64,000 nucleotides of DNA from Holothuria scabra (lineage: Eukaryota; Echinodermata; Holothuroidea; Aspidochirotida; Holothuriidae). The notes under the pieces are model-generated. The model did no database searches, had not been told where the DNA came from, and saw only the letters and a list, made by a program, of their open reading frames with translations. Both the position numbers and the translations under genes were made by a program. Location of the stretch: NCBI GenBank assembly GCA_037179385.1, contig CM074193.1, positions 36,606,846-36,670,845 on the forward strand, written 5' to 3'. This document shows, in pieces, positions 1-12,214 of the stretch; the first letter of the stretch is position 1; each line of letters starts with the position of its first letter.

Positions 1-1257
1 TGAGGATGAATTTCAGACAATTGTGGGAAGAGAAGGTTAGGAGAATTGGTACTGTTTGGGGTGAGAGAACTGGGCCTTTAAGTGGCCTTTCGAATAAGCA
101 ATTTATGAAGGACTGAAATCAACGTTATTAAATGAATACGAACTAGTTAACCATATTTTGGGGTTTCATGATGGCGTTTTCTCCTTAGATTCATGTTATA
201 CTCTATCATTTAATATTTTATTTTTTGTTAATTATCTTCCGGGAGTGTTTAATTCACAAAAATCAAAAGGTAATTCTTTTTTTGCCAAACGAGCCACAAC
301 TGGAAGAAAGGACTTGAACTGATAAGTTGGGATCTGGGTTGTAAAACGCCATCCCTACCGTATGCCAAATACCAATTGCATCTCGCATTTTGCGTTCCTT
401 TCTTGTACTTTGTCTGAGGTCAGTTAAAATAAAGCCGACATTTCGACAACTTGGCATTTAAAGGAGATCATTGAATTGATATCAGTAACTTAATGAGAGT
501 GTTAAATGGTCACCACTACATTACAATTATTATAGCTACCATGAAAAAGTCAAGTTTCATGCATTTACGGCTAAGGTTAAAATTTTGAATTTTTTGTTGT
601 TCTGACTTGTAATGATTCTATGAATAATTTGAAAAAGGGTCTGCTCACGAAATATTAAAAAACGAATTAAACCGTTAGGCCCTCCCTCATGAACAGTTAC
701 TTGTATGTAGAATATGGGGATTGTCTAAATTTTACCATTTTTCATTAGTTTGTATAGAAAACTTGACAGGTTTGGAAAAATTTGTTGAATTTTACGAACC
801 AACTCAATGACCCAGTTTAAGTGATGTTTTGTTAAAATTTAAAATGAAACAAAAAGAGAAAATAGGGAATCAAATAGTACAGGAAAATGTCATTGGGAAA
901 GTTTGCACAATCGTCGACGAACTATAGTGATAAATCGAGACAGCGCCCTCCAACAAGTCGGAAACCTTTACCTGGTGATATTCCCATATACAGTGAAAGA
1001 GCTTGCACTTAAACTCAGGGTGTTGTCGGGTGGGGGCAGGGATCGACCTTCTCCTATATTTCCAAGAAAATGTGAAAAGAGAAAGCAACAGAACGGAAAA
1101 AGAAGAAAAGGAGCACCCAACTCATGGTTTCTCCCCTCTTTCAAAATATCTCGCTATTTAATACTGAAGACCAGAATGTCGTGAGTGCTTCTGAGATTTT
1201 CTGTGTGGGGAGGCGGGAGGGGGGCTTCAACTGGCTCGACAAAAACTTCTCTCACTA
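1..1257. other. No gene; weak SINE-like fragment at 285-345
   Basis: The words GAGCCACAACTGG near 288-304 resemble the 3' part of the tRNA-Cys-like SINE at 39506-40085. The rest shows only short chance frames. Confidence 0.4.
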
Positions 1258-1489
1258 CACTCTACAAACGATATGTATGAATTAAACGTTCCTTAAACTC
1301 TTTTTGCCGTCACTTTGTTAACAAGTTCAAATTTAAAACAAACGTGTCCAATTCCTAAATGGTTCGTTTAAAACGTGTTTAATTTCTAAACATGAAGTGT
1401 CTAATAGCTAAACATGATATGTTTAGAATTTAAACATGTTTACAAAGTGGGGGAAATAAGTGTTTGATTGCTAAACACTTTTTACAGTG
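1258..1489. mobile_element. 232-bp MITE, TA target
   Basis: Left end CACTCTACAAACGA and right end CTTTTTACAGTG are imperfect inverted repeats, with TA on both outer sides (1256-1257, 1490-1491). The interior repeats CTAAACATG-type words in both orientations. The termini resemble those of the 381-bp MITE family. Confidence 0.6.
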
Positions 1490-1558
1490 TACTGATGATA
1501 AAAACAGGAAAATGTTTGTCCTATCTATTGTTTTAATTCGACTTCTTACATACAATTA

Positions 1559-2801
1559 CAGGGTTCCCAGCATTACCTGGAAAAGTCATGGAATTTAAAA
1601 AAGATGCTTTAAATCCCGGAAAAGTCATGAGATTTGAGTCAAAATGCTTTAAATCCTGAAAAAATCATGAAATTTGATTAGCCAAAGACAAATGCTGAAG
1701 AACTGAATGGTTATGGTGGATTTTTAGTGTTTAGTTGGTTGTGGTTTATGAACCAATTTAGCATCTCAGCCTAAAAAGCCAAAAGGTAGTAGCGCCCATA
1801 GCCTCCAGAGCTGTTCCTCCTATCACATCATGACGTTGCAAGAGCTAACACTATTGTGTAAGAGTGTAAGAGGAAAAGTACTTAGTTTATACCCCAAATA
1901 AAGATTCCAAAAAATAGCACTAAAATGATTATCCTGCAAATTTTTTTGTATATTTTTGATTAAGTTCTATTTAAATTGGATGCAATGATTCAACCACAAT
2001 ATTATGTATATACATATAAGGACACCCAATTTCTCAAATATTTTCAAAGGGGAAGGGTTATCTCTGCAAGGCTCCTCAGTGATGTCAATTTTGTAATTCC
2101 TACAAATAGACAAATTCTGTCCAATTTCCAAATTTTACTTGGAAATTTAGATTCTGTAACTCCCTGGTAGCACTGATTGCCTCTAAAGACACCTATCTTT
2201 TTAAAAATTTTCAAAAGGGACGGGCCCACCCTTAAGACTTCTTCCCTGACCGGCATAGACGTACGAGACGGGGACAGGGGAGCGGAGAGTGTTCAGATGC
2301 AGGGAGCAGTAGTTTGTCATTCATCACACAAGAGACGTTAGGGGTACAATCATTAACGGACAGAAGTTTGAGCAGTCACAGAAAATGTCATCAAATTCAG
2401 CAGATCTTTAATTTAGCCAAGAGTCATAATAGAGAAGCATTAACATGTTTTTCAATTCCTTTAAGTATAGTTTCCCGAAAAGAATCAAGACCATTTAATA
2501 TAGGCCTAATAGTGGTAGTACATTTTACGTGGTAAGTTTCTGATTACCTTAGCATGTTCCTGAATTTTTCTTATTGCAAATAAAAGCTAAACATAAAGAC
2601 TGCATCTTTAGTTTCTCTTTACAAGCATGAAAACGCAATTTTTTGCCATCTAATGAATCTGATTTTCCAAAATTTTCTCTACGCTTTGCGCCAACCTATG
2701 GTGATGCTCCGCTTAGATAATCCTGGAATTATCAAATTTCATCATTGAAAAATCATGGATATATCATGGAATTTTATTTTGTTGGAAAGCTGGGAACCCT
2801 G
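1559..2801. mobile_element. 1243-bp TIR element, hAT-like termini
   Basis: Perfect 13-bp terminal inverted repeat CAGGGTTCCCAGC (1559-1571 and 2789-2801). Flanks share AATTA directly outside both ends, a 5-bp duplication. Inside the left end, a repeated AAAGTCATGGAATTT-like motif recurs in inverted form near 2740-2775. No transposase frame. Confidence 0.7.
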
Positions 2802-2856
2802 AATTAGGGCCACTTTTTGCAAATTTCTGTTACGGTGTATTTACACTTTCAATACA

Positions 2857-3016
2857 ACTGTCGTAGCTAGGGAAAAAATTCCCTATGGGGAGGGGGAGGA
2901 GAACAAATACTGTGAATGTAGAAATTCACCATTACTTATTTCGTATCGTATTTGCGATTTTGAAATCTCAGTAGGAAAGTTCCCCCTGCCCCCTTCTCCC
3001 GCAGGCTACGACACTG
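2857..3016. mobile_element. Small inverted-repeat remnant (GTCGTAGC termini)
   Basis: The left end ACTGTCGTAGCTAG and right end CAGGCTACGACACTG are imperfect inverted repeats, with G-rich and C-rich stretches just inside. These termini resemble those of the CAGTGGCGTAGCTA family found elsewhere in the window. Confidence 0.5.
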
Positions 3017-3995
3017 GATGCACAAGTGTAAAGGTTTCCCCTTAGTGGCGTACGTAGTAGTTGTCTTAACATTATCCCGACAGCATCAGATATATTTTCG
3101 TTGGAAACCCAATGTAAAACGTTAATATGATTACATCACTGTCTCCCACCAGTCAATCCGAGTGAGGCATGTGACATGTATTATATGGTCTACTTCATTT
3201 TAAGTCACCATGGATCATTCTCGCAGTCCCGTGCTTTATGCTGGTGCATGACTTCAGCGGAACGGCCCCTCCTCGTTCCCTGCTTTGAAATGTCTGGTGA
3301 ACTCCACTGCCCGGGCGATAGCGGGCAGCTGAGTTTGTTGGGGACTGCCCTCCTGGATCTTAATTGGTAGAAAGGGAGCTAGCCTTGTGAAAAACTTAAG
3401 AACATTTGACAATCTCGACCGTTTTTAAAGTCCTGCTGTTCCCCACCTTGTTTCATATAAGGCTTTTCGCACATTAAATCATTAAAGATCGAGTAGCCGG
3501 ATTGGAAATTTAACTGTAAAGGGGCATTCCTTCGCATTAGGGTCTAACGCCCCCGAAACGTTTTTTAGCACAAAGCGTTCGCAATATACGGTTCTGTTCT
3601 AAAAGTCTAAAGGGCGCCATCATTACGGAGACAAACAACTTTATACTCAATATTGTCAGAAGTATTCAAATGCAGAGGCAAGTCTAATTGGAGATTTATC
3701 ACTTCCATCAGTTCCTAAAAACTTGAAAAACATCGTACTTTATTACTTAGGACAGTGGAATTCAAGCGCTCAAGTAGGGTGTCAGTCGGCCTCCTAACGC
3801 GTGGCCGTGCGGGACACTTTCTCCTAGGGGCGGTGGCTTTTTGCTCAACTCAATTATGTTAGACCTCATTCGAATATCGACACGTTGGATAAAACTTGCC
3901 GCTGCTCCTAGAAAAATTCGTTTTAGAATGTTAGACGAATAGAGGAGCATATATCATTCATTGAAAACAAATACTCTCCCTTTACATTCAAATCC
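3017..3995. other. No recognisable feature
   Basis: I see no credible coding frame, RNA gene or repeat boundary here; only short chance frames. Confidence 0.6.
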
Positions 3996-4136
3996 TTCAG
4001 TGAGCCGGGGATGTGGAAAATGCCCAAGGTATTTTCCTCCTGTCGTAAAAGGTGACTAAAGGGATGGACTTGAACCGTTTTATGGTTTATATCTAGATAA
4101 ATAATACATTTGTGTCGGTGTGTCGTTAAATCTCAT
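3996..4136 (+). mobile_element. SINE-C copy 1
   Basis: Shares blocks with 28545-28745: a CGGGG start, ATGCCCA(C/A)GGTATT, CCTGTCG(T)AAA and the 3' block GTGTGTCGTTAAATCT. At its 3' end it passes directly into a TGAC tetranucleotide array. No coding content. Confidence 0.7.
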
Positions 4137-4265
4137 CTGTCTGACTGACTGACTGACTGACTGACTGACTGACTGACTGACTGACTGACTGACTGACTGA
4201 CTGACTGACTGACTGACTGAATGACTGACTGAATGACTGACTGAATGACTGACTGAATGACTGAC
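4137..4265. repeat. (TGAC)n microsatellite
   Basis: About 32 units of a 4-bp repeat, pure in the first half and with TGAA variants spaced in the second half. It forms the tail of the adjacent SINE-C copy. The apparent Ser-Val-Ser-Gln protein on the minus strand is only a translation of the microsatellite. Confidence 0.95.
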
Positions 4266-4718
4266 TTTGACACATTCAAATGAAACATTTAAGGGACAAA
4301 TCGGTAATTTCGATTTCAATATTCAATGTAAAAGATTGAGAATAAATCTTTTTCGCCTTAAAATTTATCGTCAACATTTGACAGTTGTCATAATTCCGGC
4401 TTGTTTAGATTGAATTTCAATCTAATCAATGATGAAAGTATTTTTTTAAGATAAAATGAAACGAACATTTGAACGTAAACTGAAGCAACGATGCTAAGGT
4501 GGTGTGTGCAATATTCATTGAACAAAAATAGCAATAAAATATGTACCGATTTCAACCAACCTCCTTTAGCAATCTTTTGCTTAAACGGACACTTAAAGTT
4601 TGCTTTCACAGTTTTTTACAAAATAATTCTGGGCCACAATCGTGCGGTGAGTTATAGTTATACAAAAACATATCTATCATAACGGTCTAACATTGTGCTT
4701 GGTCACCGTGTATTTGGG
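4266..4718. other. No recognisable feature
   Basis: A+T-rich sequence with overlapping chance frames on both strands; no motif or repeat recognised. Confidence 0.5.
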
Positions 4719-4747
4719 AGCAGGGAGTTGTTAGGGAACTCCCTGCT
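4719..4747. other. Perfect 11-bp hairpin (AGCAGGGAGTT)
   Basis: Arms 4719-4729 and 4737-4747 are exact reverse complements around a 7-base loop. The arm resembles the terminus of the 90-bp hAT MITE at 30908, so this may be a collapsed relative. Confidence 0.8.
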
Positions 4748-4749
4748 GT

Positions 4750-5300
4750 TAAACATAGTTTATCGCCGATGAACATGGATTATCGACCACAAAGTGGCTT
4801 AATTATCGAGTAATAATGGAGTTCCTCAATTATACGAATTTGAAACATGGCTGGAAAGCGTATGAATGTGTAGCAAATGTGCAATGTCTATTCGAGAAAC
4901 CATGTTTTTCGACCGAAAATCCAAGTTTATCTCCGATAAACATGGTGTATCACCGGTTATCTTGGATTATCAACCGATAAACATGGTTTATCGCCGACGA
5001 ACTTGGATTACCGTTGATAAACCATGTTTTTTCGATTGAAAATCCAAGTTTTTCGCCAATAAACAGTCAAGTTTATCGGCGATAAACCATGATTATCGAC
5101 CGAAAATCAATGTTTATTGGCGAAAAACCATGTATCGGCGAAAAACTTGGATTTTTGGTCGATAAACATGGTTTTTCGATCGAAAAACATGGTTGTTCGA
5201 CTAACAATCCCAGATTATTGTCGATAATCTTGGAATATCGGCCGAAAAAAAAGTGTTTTGGTCGATAAACATGTTTTTTTTCTGTCGATAATCCATGTTT
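4750..5300. repeat. Palindromic module array (GATAAACATGG)
   Basis: Roughly 20-bp modules such as TTTATCGCCGATAAACATGG occur many times in both orientations, alternating with ATTATCGACCG and TTTTCGACCG variants. It can fold back extensively. No terminal duplication was found and no coding frame is credible. Confidence 0.8.
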
Positions 5301-5639
5301 TTCGAATTATTGAGCATTTACCTTGCCATATGAGTGTCTCCAGAGTGTCTTGCGCCTTTCGTCTCTCGAGTTGGTTTCGCCCTGTTGTTAATTCTCCTAG
5401 CTCAGAGGGTCCGAAGAAAACAGAATTCTACCTTCTAGCGGTTTTCGAAGTCTTATTACTCACATCCATCGATGTCTTCATCGAGGGTCTTAAATGCAGC
5501 TTTCAACGTCCTAATAGTATCATGAACTGGAATCAAGAGGTATGTTGCGTCTAAAAATTTGGGTGGAATTTTCATGAAAATTCGAAATGTTACAAAAATA
5601 AGCGACACATTCGAGGAACTTTAAAATAAAAAAATCTAC
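5301..5639. other. No recognisable feature
   Basis: A chance open frame of 98 codons (5258-5554) runs out of the module array; no motif supports it. Confidence 0.5.
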
Positions 5640-5960
5640 ACTTAACAGTCCTGCTCAACACTTTTCCCGAAATGGTACATTCAGTTCCAGCAAAATTTTC
5701 TAAGAAGTTCAGGATGTTTTCAAGTCACCAGATAACAGAGCAGGACTTAGAGAGTGCCTCATATTTGTCAGAAAATGGTAGTGCTGGCTATACATTTCAT
5801 CTGGCATTTTTTCTTTGCAGTTTACTAATTTCCGTTGAAGTGAAAATTTGTATTTCAAACGAAAGTTCAAAATAACCACTACCGGTAGATTACAGGCCTG
5901 AAAATCTCTATTTGGGCTCCCTGAGTTGCCGCGTTTGTCGTGATTTTCGTAAGATAGATA
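5640..5960 (+). mobile_element. Diverged fragment of the hAT-like element
   Basis: Contains the blocks GTTGAAGTGAAAATTT, AACGAAAGTTCAAAATAAC and a following C-rich word, in the same order as in the intact copies near 13225-13300, 35500-35560 and 52030-52080. No ends preserved. Confidence 0.6.
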
Positions 5961-6143
5961 AAGAATTTACTAAAGATTTTAAAAGCTGAACTTGCTTTGG
6001 CCAAATATACCCCAGGTTGCCATCTGTTCTGATCTCATTAGACACCTTCTAATTCCCCTTTTCAACTTCCTTGAGCTCATAAAGCTATTCTTTGAGAAAT
6101 GTGAGAATCGACAAAGCACAGACATCGAACTTGGGGGAAGGGA

Positions 6144-7336
6144 CAGTTGCGTAGCCAGAAGGGGAGAGGGCCGGAGCAACCCCCCCCCCCATATTGATTC
6201 AAGACCACATTTTGCCCCCAAGAAAAGAACAAAAAAATTTACATAATACAATCCGTTTCTCACAATTCAAAAATCTTAAGTCCTCTTCAGTAGACCTATA
6301 GACCTGCTGTTGGGAAAGTACGCACTCACATGGTAAGTAAAAATTAGTAAATTAAAATAAGTAAAAATATTACATAGTTTACGTGAATACGTATCACACA
6401 CTGAAATTCAGTCTACCAAAGTGGATAGTGAAAACTGTTCGTTCTTAACTTTTATGTAAAAAATATTTTTCAGATGATCCATGTAATTTTTACCAAAAGT
6501 ATGTAACGTGTAAGAAAGCATTTAAGAAATAATGAACTAATTTTTTACTTGAGTAACACTGCAAGCGGTGGCGACCAAAGGCGACGACCAAACTTGGTGT
6601 TTCCTGAGAAGTAACTTATCGACTAACCTTCAAAATGGTTTCACTGGATTGGGATGAAATGCTGAAAAACTGGGGTGTACAAATTTGGAAGGCATTTTTG
6701 AATTTTTTACCCTTTCTGCAATATTTTGTTGTTTATCGTTACCGCAAGACAGCGAGTCTCGGAAGGGCTTTCGGACCAAGTCGTCCCCAAACCAAAACGT
6801 CCCCAAACCAAGTCGGCCCCAGTATGAGAAATTAGTGAAAAATAAGTGGGAAATAATGACTTTCATGGATACTTCTAATAAATTATGGAAAATAGCGTCT
6901 TTCTTGAGATTTTCTCTTCCCACGTCGGTTTTCTTTCAATGGACAATCTTCAAGCCCGTATCCAACCCATGTGGAGAGGTGGGTCTTATTTCCAATATGT
7001 GGACCTTTTTTCCAAATACGGCGGCTGGCGCGTGCCGTCAGCATGCAGTTGCTAGGGGTCCGGGGCATGCTTCCCCGGAAAAGTTTGAAATCTGTAGATC
7101 TCCTGCAATCTGAAGCATTTTAGAGGACTTTTGAACACAACAGAAGTCCTTCTTCCCCAGGAATTCTACACAGTACACCACTTTTAAAGAAGTGAACGGA
7201 AATTCGTCCTCAATGTGTTAAGATAAAAAAAATAATAAATCATAGCTGACCCTTCAAACACAGGGCTGGAAAAAATGGATCTCCCTCAAGTTGGGGTGGG
7301 TCGTTCGAACGCTTCGACCCCCTGGCTACGGGCCTG
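6144..7336. mobile_element. Possible TIR element, CAGTTGCGTAGCCAG termini
   Basis: Left CAGTTGCGTAGCCAG followed by G-rich sequence and right CCCCCTGGCTACGGGCCTG are imperfect inverted repeats of the GTAGC-type terminus. No target duplication is clear, so pairing of these ends is uncertain. The interior has a short GTCCCCAAACCAA repeat at 6775-6815 and no credible gene. Confidence 0.4.
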
Positions 7337-7791
7337 ATCTTGGTAGCAGTTTGAATGGACGTTTCCTTACAATCTCATAGTCATACCGTGTTAGGCCTAG
7401 GCCTATAGTGTTTCACAGGGGCAAGGGAGCACTGAGTTTCACACAGAGATATGCTGACTGGTCCGAAATAAATGAATTACGCAAATTTTCAGGTGACCTT
7501 GTTATTAAAGTACAAGCAATAGCATGGCTAGACGCGTTTCACACAAAACATATTTTCAGGGCTCATCAGTAGCGTGATATAAATCGGCTTATAGTGCTAG
7601 GGTCATAACGTACAAACGGGGAGGGGTAAAAAACAGACTCTCAAGTGTCAGAATGGTAGCCTAACTCTCGGTTCTTTTTGGATATATGACTCGGATTTTT
7701 GGCTAATCTACCGGCTATTGTTTTATATGCGTTGCAGTTTTTCTTAATTGGTAAGGCAGTGAGTTCATGGGGCGCCTCAAGATCTAATGAT
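7337..7791. other. No gene; AGGCCTA-rich
   Basis: Contains TTAGGCCTAGGCCTATAG near 7390, a word type repeated across the window. Nothing else recognised. Confidence 0.5.
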
Positions 7792-8345
7792 CAGTGGCGG
7801 ATCCAGAGGAGGGGATGGGAGTATGCATACCCCCCCCCCCCCACCGGGATGGTAAAAAATTGTATAAATAGCCAGGTTAATTGTAGCCTAGGCCTAATTC
7901 CTTTTTAAAAAATACAGTGATAGTTGTTACATTATCTGATTACCGTATTTTTGTGTCATATTCTCGAATAAAATGAAAAATGTAAATTATAATGTATCTG
8001 TCTTTCGTATCATTTGGTAAATTCCCGTTTGTTTACACATTGCGCAATGAAGAATGCTAAATCTATCGGTTTCCGTCAACGGCCGTTGGTAACGCTGTTT
8101 GTGACATCGCATATTTTTTATTTTAATTAAACGTGGGGCTACGACTACTGTCGGATAAAGGGCCAATTGATACCAAGGCTTATACGAGGATGTTGCAGAG
8201 TGGGTAGTCGATACGATTTCAGATATGCATAAACAGATGAGATGGCTAAAGTAGTAACTGTGTATTATTTAAAAAATTACCAGCATGAGTGACGAACATG
8301 CGGTTATTACCCCCCCCCCCAAAAAAAAAAAAATAAATAAATAAA
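7792..8345. mobile_element. hAT-type left terminus and C-/A-rich remnant
   Basis: CAGTGGCGGATCCAG at 7792 followed by G-rich and then C-rich runs is a common hAT-type terminal sequence. A poly-C/poly-A stretch at 8310-8350 may mark another end. No matching right end identified. Confidence 0.4.
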
Positions 8346-8841
8346 AAAAATCAAGCTTAATTGCTTTTTACTTCCCCATGGCACAAGTGCAAGCTCATGC
8401 CTAATGAATTTGTTAGACATTTGTAAAAGAATTATCAGTGGCAAGTGTTATTATCACAAACGGATACTTTGAAATTGAACATCCAGCATTGTAACTCCAG
8501 TGGTGTGGACAACTCATAACAGAATTAGCATCAAAGAGTACAGAAACAGTGCTCAGTAAATTTCTGAAGTGGTATGATGCATGTCTTCTGATTGAAAGGA
8601 AGACGGAGAGGAAAATTCAAGAAATATTATCGAGTTTCCGTACATGTTGAACCTAGGGGTGGTGAGTGGATTTCTCAAAAACGTGCTGATCGAACAACCA
8701 TTAACAATATGTGTTTCATCTAACTTAACTATTATATTAACTGCTTGTATAATAGTGCCTTCGGATTGCAAGTTGCTATCGAGCTTCAACAAACTGTGAT
8801 GTGCTGAGGTTTTTATAAATACATCCCTTCTTTTCCTTTGA
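8346..8841. other. No recognisable feature
   Basis: Only chance frames, including a minus-strand frame at 8553-8792 with no motifs. Confidence 0.5.
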
Positions 8842-9085
8842 CACTCTAAAACAAAAAGAGTGAACTAAATCATTCTCTAATCAAGTCGATAATGAGGATT
8901 ACCGCCATTGGACAGCTATCACACTCCAAGAATAGGGAATTCCACTCCAAGGAGAGTGAAATTAATTCCAAGATGTGTAAACGTCCACTCTTTGGTGAGT
9001 GTCTTCAGGAATCACTCTTTTTAGAGTGGTCCCAGTAGGCACTCAAACAAGAGTGAAACTTTGCTCTTTTGGAGTGAATTTGCGA
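8842..9085. mobile_element. Diverged partial copy of the CACTCTAAAA MITE
   Basis: Begins with ACACTCTAAAACAAAAAGAG and shows the same AGTGAA/TTCACT modules, but the right terminus is lost and the copy is shorter than 381 bp. Confidence 0.7.
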
Positions 9086-9379
9086 GAGATTTCAGTTCAC
9101 AGAGCTAGGATCAACTGGACGCTGGTGAAAATGGCCACACATGAGTAAACAACTAAAGTTAAGCCAAGTCTTCTTCAGTCTACTTCAGTGAAATAAGCTC
9201 ATCATTTAAAGCATCATAATATGTAGGTTTTGAGAATGAGCATATTTACACATGTGTATATGTAAATAAGCAAAGGGAGTTTGTCACAACCCCCTAATAC
9301 ATATGAGGCTTAAACCAACCACCAAGCAGAATACCAATTAGAATCTATGGGTGGTAAATCAAGGGTGTTATACTTAAAA
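9086..9379. other. No recognisable feature
   Basis: A palindromic word near 9243-9266 (TTTACACATGTGTATATGTAAA) is the only structure noticed. Confidence 0.5.
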
Positions 9380-9670
9380 TTGTGCGTGCCCTATATTGAG
9401 TAGAAGAAATTCATTATTTTTGTGGAGGTCAAAGGTCTCTTGTGGTCATGAGAGGTCAAAATGTGGAGAAATCATGATACTTGATGTTTAGATTCCTCAT
9501 GCTGAGTGGAAGAATCTTGTCTTTCTGGTGGATACCCAATGTCATTTGCAAGGTCACCTATCAAATTGTAAACTAAACCTCTGAACACAGCTTTCAAGGA
9601 AAGACAATTTGCACGTTTTCATTTCCATATTGAGTAGAAGAAACCCGGCTACTTTATTTCCATGTTGAAG
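9380..9670 (+). repeat. Degenerate two-unit relative of the AGGTCA array
   Basis: GGAGGTCAAAGGTCT at about 9424 with GGTCATGAGAGGTCAAA after it, and repeated ATTGAGTAGAAGAAA blocks, match the layout of units at 20095-21378 and 31741-32480 at low similarity. Confidence 0.6.
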
Positions 9671-9958
9671 ATTAAATTGATTTTTTGGTTTATGCTACTT
9701 GAGGAAAGTACGTTGACTTCACATTAAAGTGGAGTGATGAACAATCCTTTTTGCTATGTTCTTTTAAAATGTACCCATGGCGCAGGTGCTTCCTCACAGT
9801 CATATTCTTACTTTATTTTTTCATTTATATTGTGCTTATAAAAGTACAACCTTGCTACAAATTTCTTGCCACATCATCTTTCCTGGAAGACCCAAAGGAG
9901 GACGAATATCAGGAAAACATTCACCTGCTTCTTTTGTGGACTTTAAGGTGTAAGTTAA

Positions 9959-10531
9959 AGGCATATTCTGGAGACGAAATTCGTTAACTTCAAAATAAGC
10001 AGAAAAATGTTTCTCTTTCTGAAGGTGAAAACTGCAATTCCATAACTTATAGCATTCAAAAGATACAAATTTTTAGAGTATTGAAAGTTTTTCTTGGGAT
10101 TTGATGCATCATGGGAAATCTGTGATGTCATTGTGGCACATTAATTTGACATTGCATTCAATGTATTTATTACTATGATGCTGCTGCAGGCAATATGAAG
10201 CAACAGTGTCGGTTGTACTCTACCTATGGTGAAAGGCAAAGCTAGACTTACAGGAAAAGATATTCAAGCATTCCAGCAGTATCAAGTTTCAAGGACAAAC
10301 GGGATGTTCAATTATGAAGTAAATCAAAAGGAATTTGAAGCAATGTCCCCACATTACATAATTTTCTGTGGCTTTGTTAAAAAGCAGAGGTATTTTTTTA
10401 TCAGATATATAACAATCTTTAAAGTTAGATACCTTTAGTTAGGCAAATGGAATTGTGATAGGGTTTGAAGGACATGGTGTGGTTTTTTTTTTTTTTACAA
10501 GACAGAGGCCAAAATCCACCAGAACATGCCT
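9959..10531. mobile_element. 573-bp TTAA-flanked MITE, copy A
   Basis: Inverted termini AGGCATATTCT / AGAACATGCCT with TTAA directly outside both ends (9955-9958, 10532-10535). Interior blocks such as GCATCATGGGAAATCTGTGATG recur in reverse orientation at 59315-59896. TTAA flanks fit piggyBac-type or Kolobok-type insertion; the termini do not match a family I know. Open frames at 9751-9987 and 10226-10438 cross its edges and are probably chance. Confidence 0.75.
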
Positions 10532-10535
10532 TTAA

Positions 10536-12214
10536 GTATTAGCAACATTCAGCTAAAACTCACATTAGATTTCGTAGAAGTAATATTGAAGCATTCAATG
10601 TGACTATATCTTGCAGTGACAGCAAGAGAAAATTTTCGAGAATAATCAGTCTCTGTCCATACGGTTTTGTGTGTTCTTTTGATTTTTATTCCTTTCATCT
10701 TGTGCATGATTTAAAGTTACATCCCCATGAGGTATTGTTAACAGTTTGTTCTTTTGGAAATTAAGGTATTAGTTTGGGTGGATAATGTGAGAACACCTCC
10801 AGGTGTAAAAAGACTGAATTTGCAAGAATGATTTACTTGTGAGCTAGTTATGTGAAGTTTCCAGCAAACAAGCGTACCAAGTTTTTATTAACAGCTACCG
10901 ATAATTCTGTATGGCTTTTTGGATAGTATTTGAATGGAATTGGATGTCATTTTGGCTGCTGACAATGAGTTTGTTCTGTTATTATGATAGGAATTGAGCC
11001 AGTATTTGTTAAAATCCTGACACGTGCAACCCAGGAAATGGTTTTTATACAGAAGTTGAATTTGTACATTTTATTCCATAAATATTCCTGGATGAACTTA
11101 GGTATTAAACTTTTCGTACGTCTCTTCTCTCTTATGACAAATATGATGCTAGTCACTGTAGGATTTTGAGGATAAAAGATAGATTTTAATTCTAAAGTAA
11201 TCAAAGTAAACTTTATACATATCATTTTCAATTTCAACTTTATGGGTGTTGTAAACTTGTAAATGCTGTTCTTTGTGCGAAAACCTTGTTGAAGGCCCGT
11301 TAATTGTTAATGTAGAATACTAATCCCGTCTTTCACATTCATTTTCCTCTCATGTACATAAAAGAATCTTTACTGTATATTTTTCCTTTGCAGGAAAGTA
11401 CCAACTTCCAGTACTACCTGAACAGCATTTCTGATATGCCACAACCCCAGGGGAAGGAAAATAAACTCCCATCAGGCATTTGTTATTATTGAAAGCACTC
11501 TCCTTCTCCAAAAACACTCATGTCGTTGGTGTCTGCTATATAGGGCCATGCAGTTGTTCAATCTGATGTACCAGAAGTCCTACATAGGAGGGAGTTGCTA
11601 CAAATATTGTGCAAGCTCGGAAATTTCAAATATCACCATATACGAGAGTTCTTCACCTTCTGCGTCAATGCCAGTGTCAAACTGTAAAGAACATATACCA
11701 TATGCGTTGCATGTTCTCCTTTTGTAAATTCACCTTAAAACGGTAATTTTTGCTCGTCTTTCTTTATTTTTAGCTCAACCTATAAAGTGGGTAGCGCTTA
11801 TGTTATACTGTAGAGGGTAATAATGTCTGTCTCACTTTTTAAAAGGTTTTCAGCCTCTATAATTGCCAGTGGATTTTCCTGAAATTTGCTGTACGGGTGT
11901 CATATTCATGGGGCAACAGATTTCCTTCCTGGCTTCAAGATAAATTAAAGAATAGCGATAATTTTGTGTCATTTTCATCATTTTTTGCCTCAAAGCAAAA
12001 TTTCCTGAAACACAATCCCAGTGGAGGCATTGTTAGCATATACTGTAGGCCTATTTTTGTAACTGCCTATGTCCATTGTGAATACACACCATAAGTTCCC
12101 AGTCAGCTAATTCCTTATCCATCAGTAATTTTAGTATTTATTACCAGGGAGCTGCCATTACACAGATCTCTCCCTGCGGTGTGAGGACACTTCCATACTG
12201 TGGGGTCACTGTAC
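10536..12214. other. No recognisable feature
   Basis: A 1.7-kb A+T-rich stretch. Open frames are short, lack motifs and overlap on both strands. Confidence 0.5.

Noticed and set aside
4080..4319. Minus-strand protein of repeated SVSQ/SVSH units
   Set aside because: It is only the translation of the TGAC microsatellite.
6685..7113. 142-codon plus-strand frame
   Set aside because: Overlaps a transposon interior with a tandem GTCCCCAAACCAA stretch; competing frames on both strands and no motifs.
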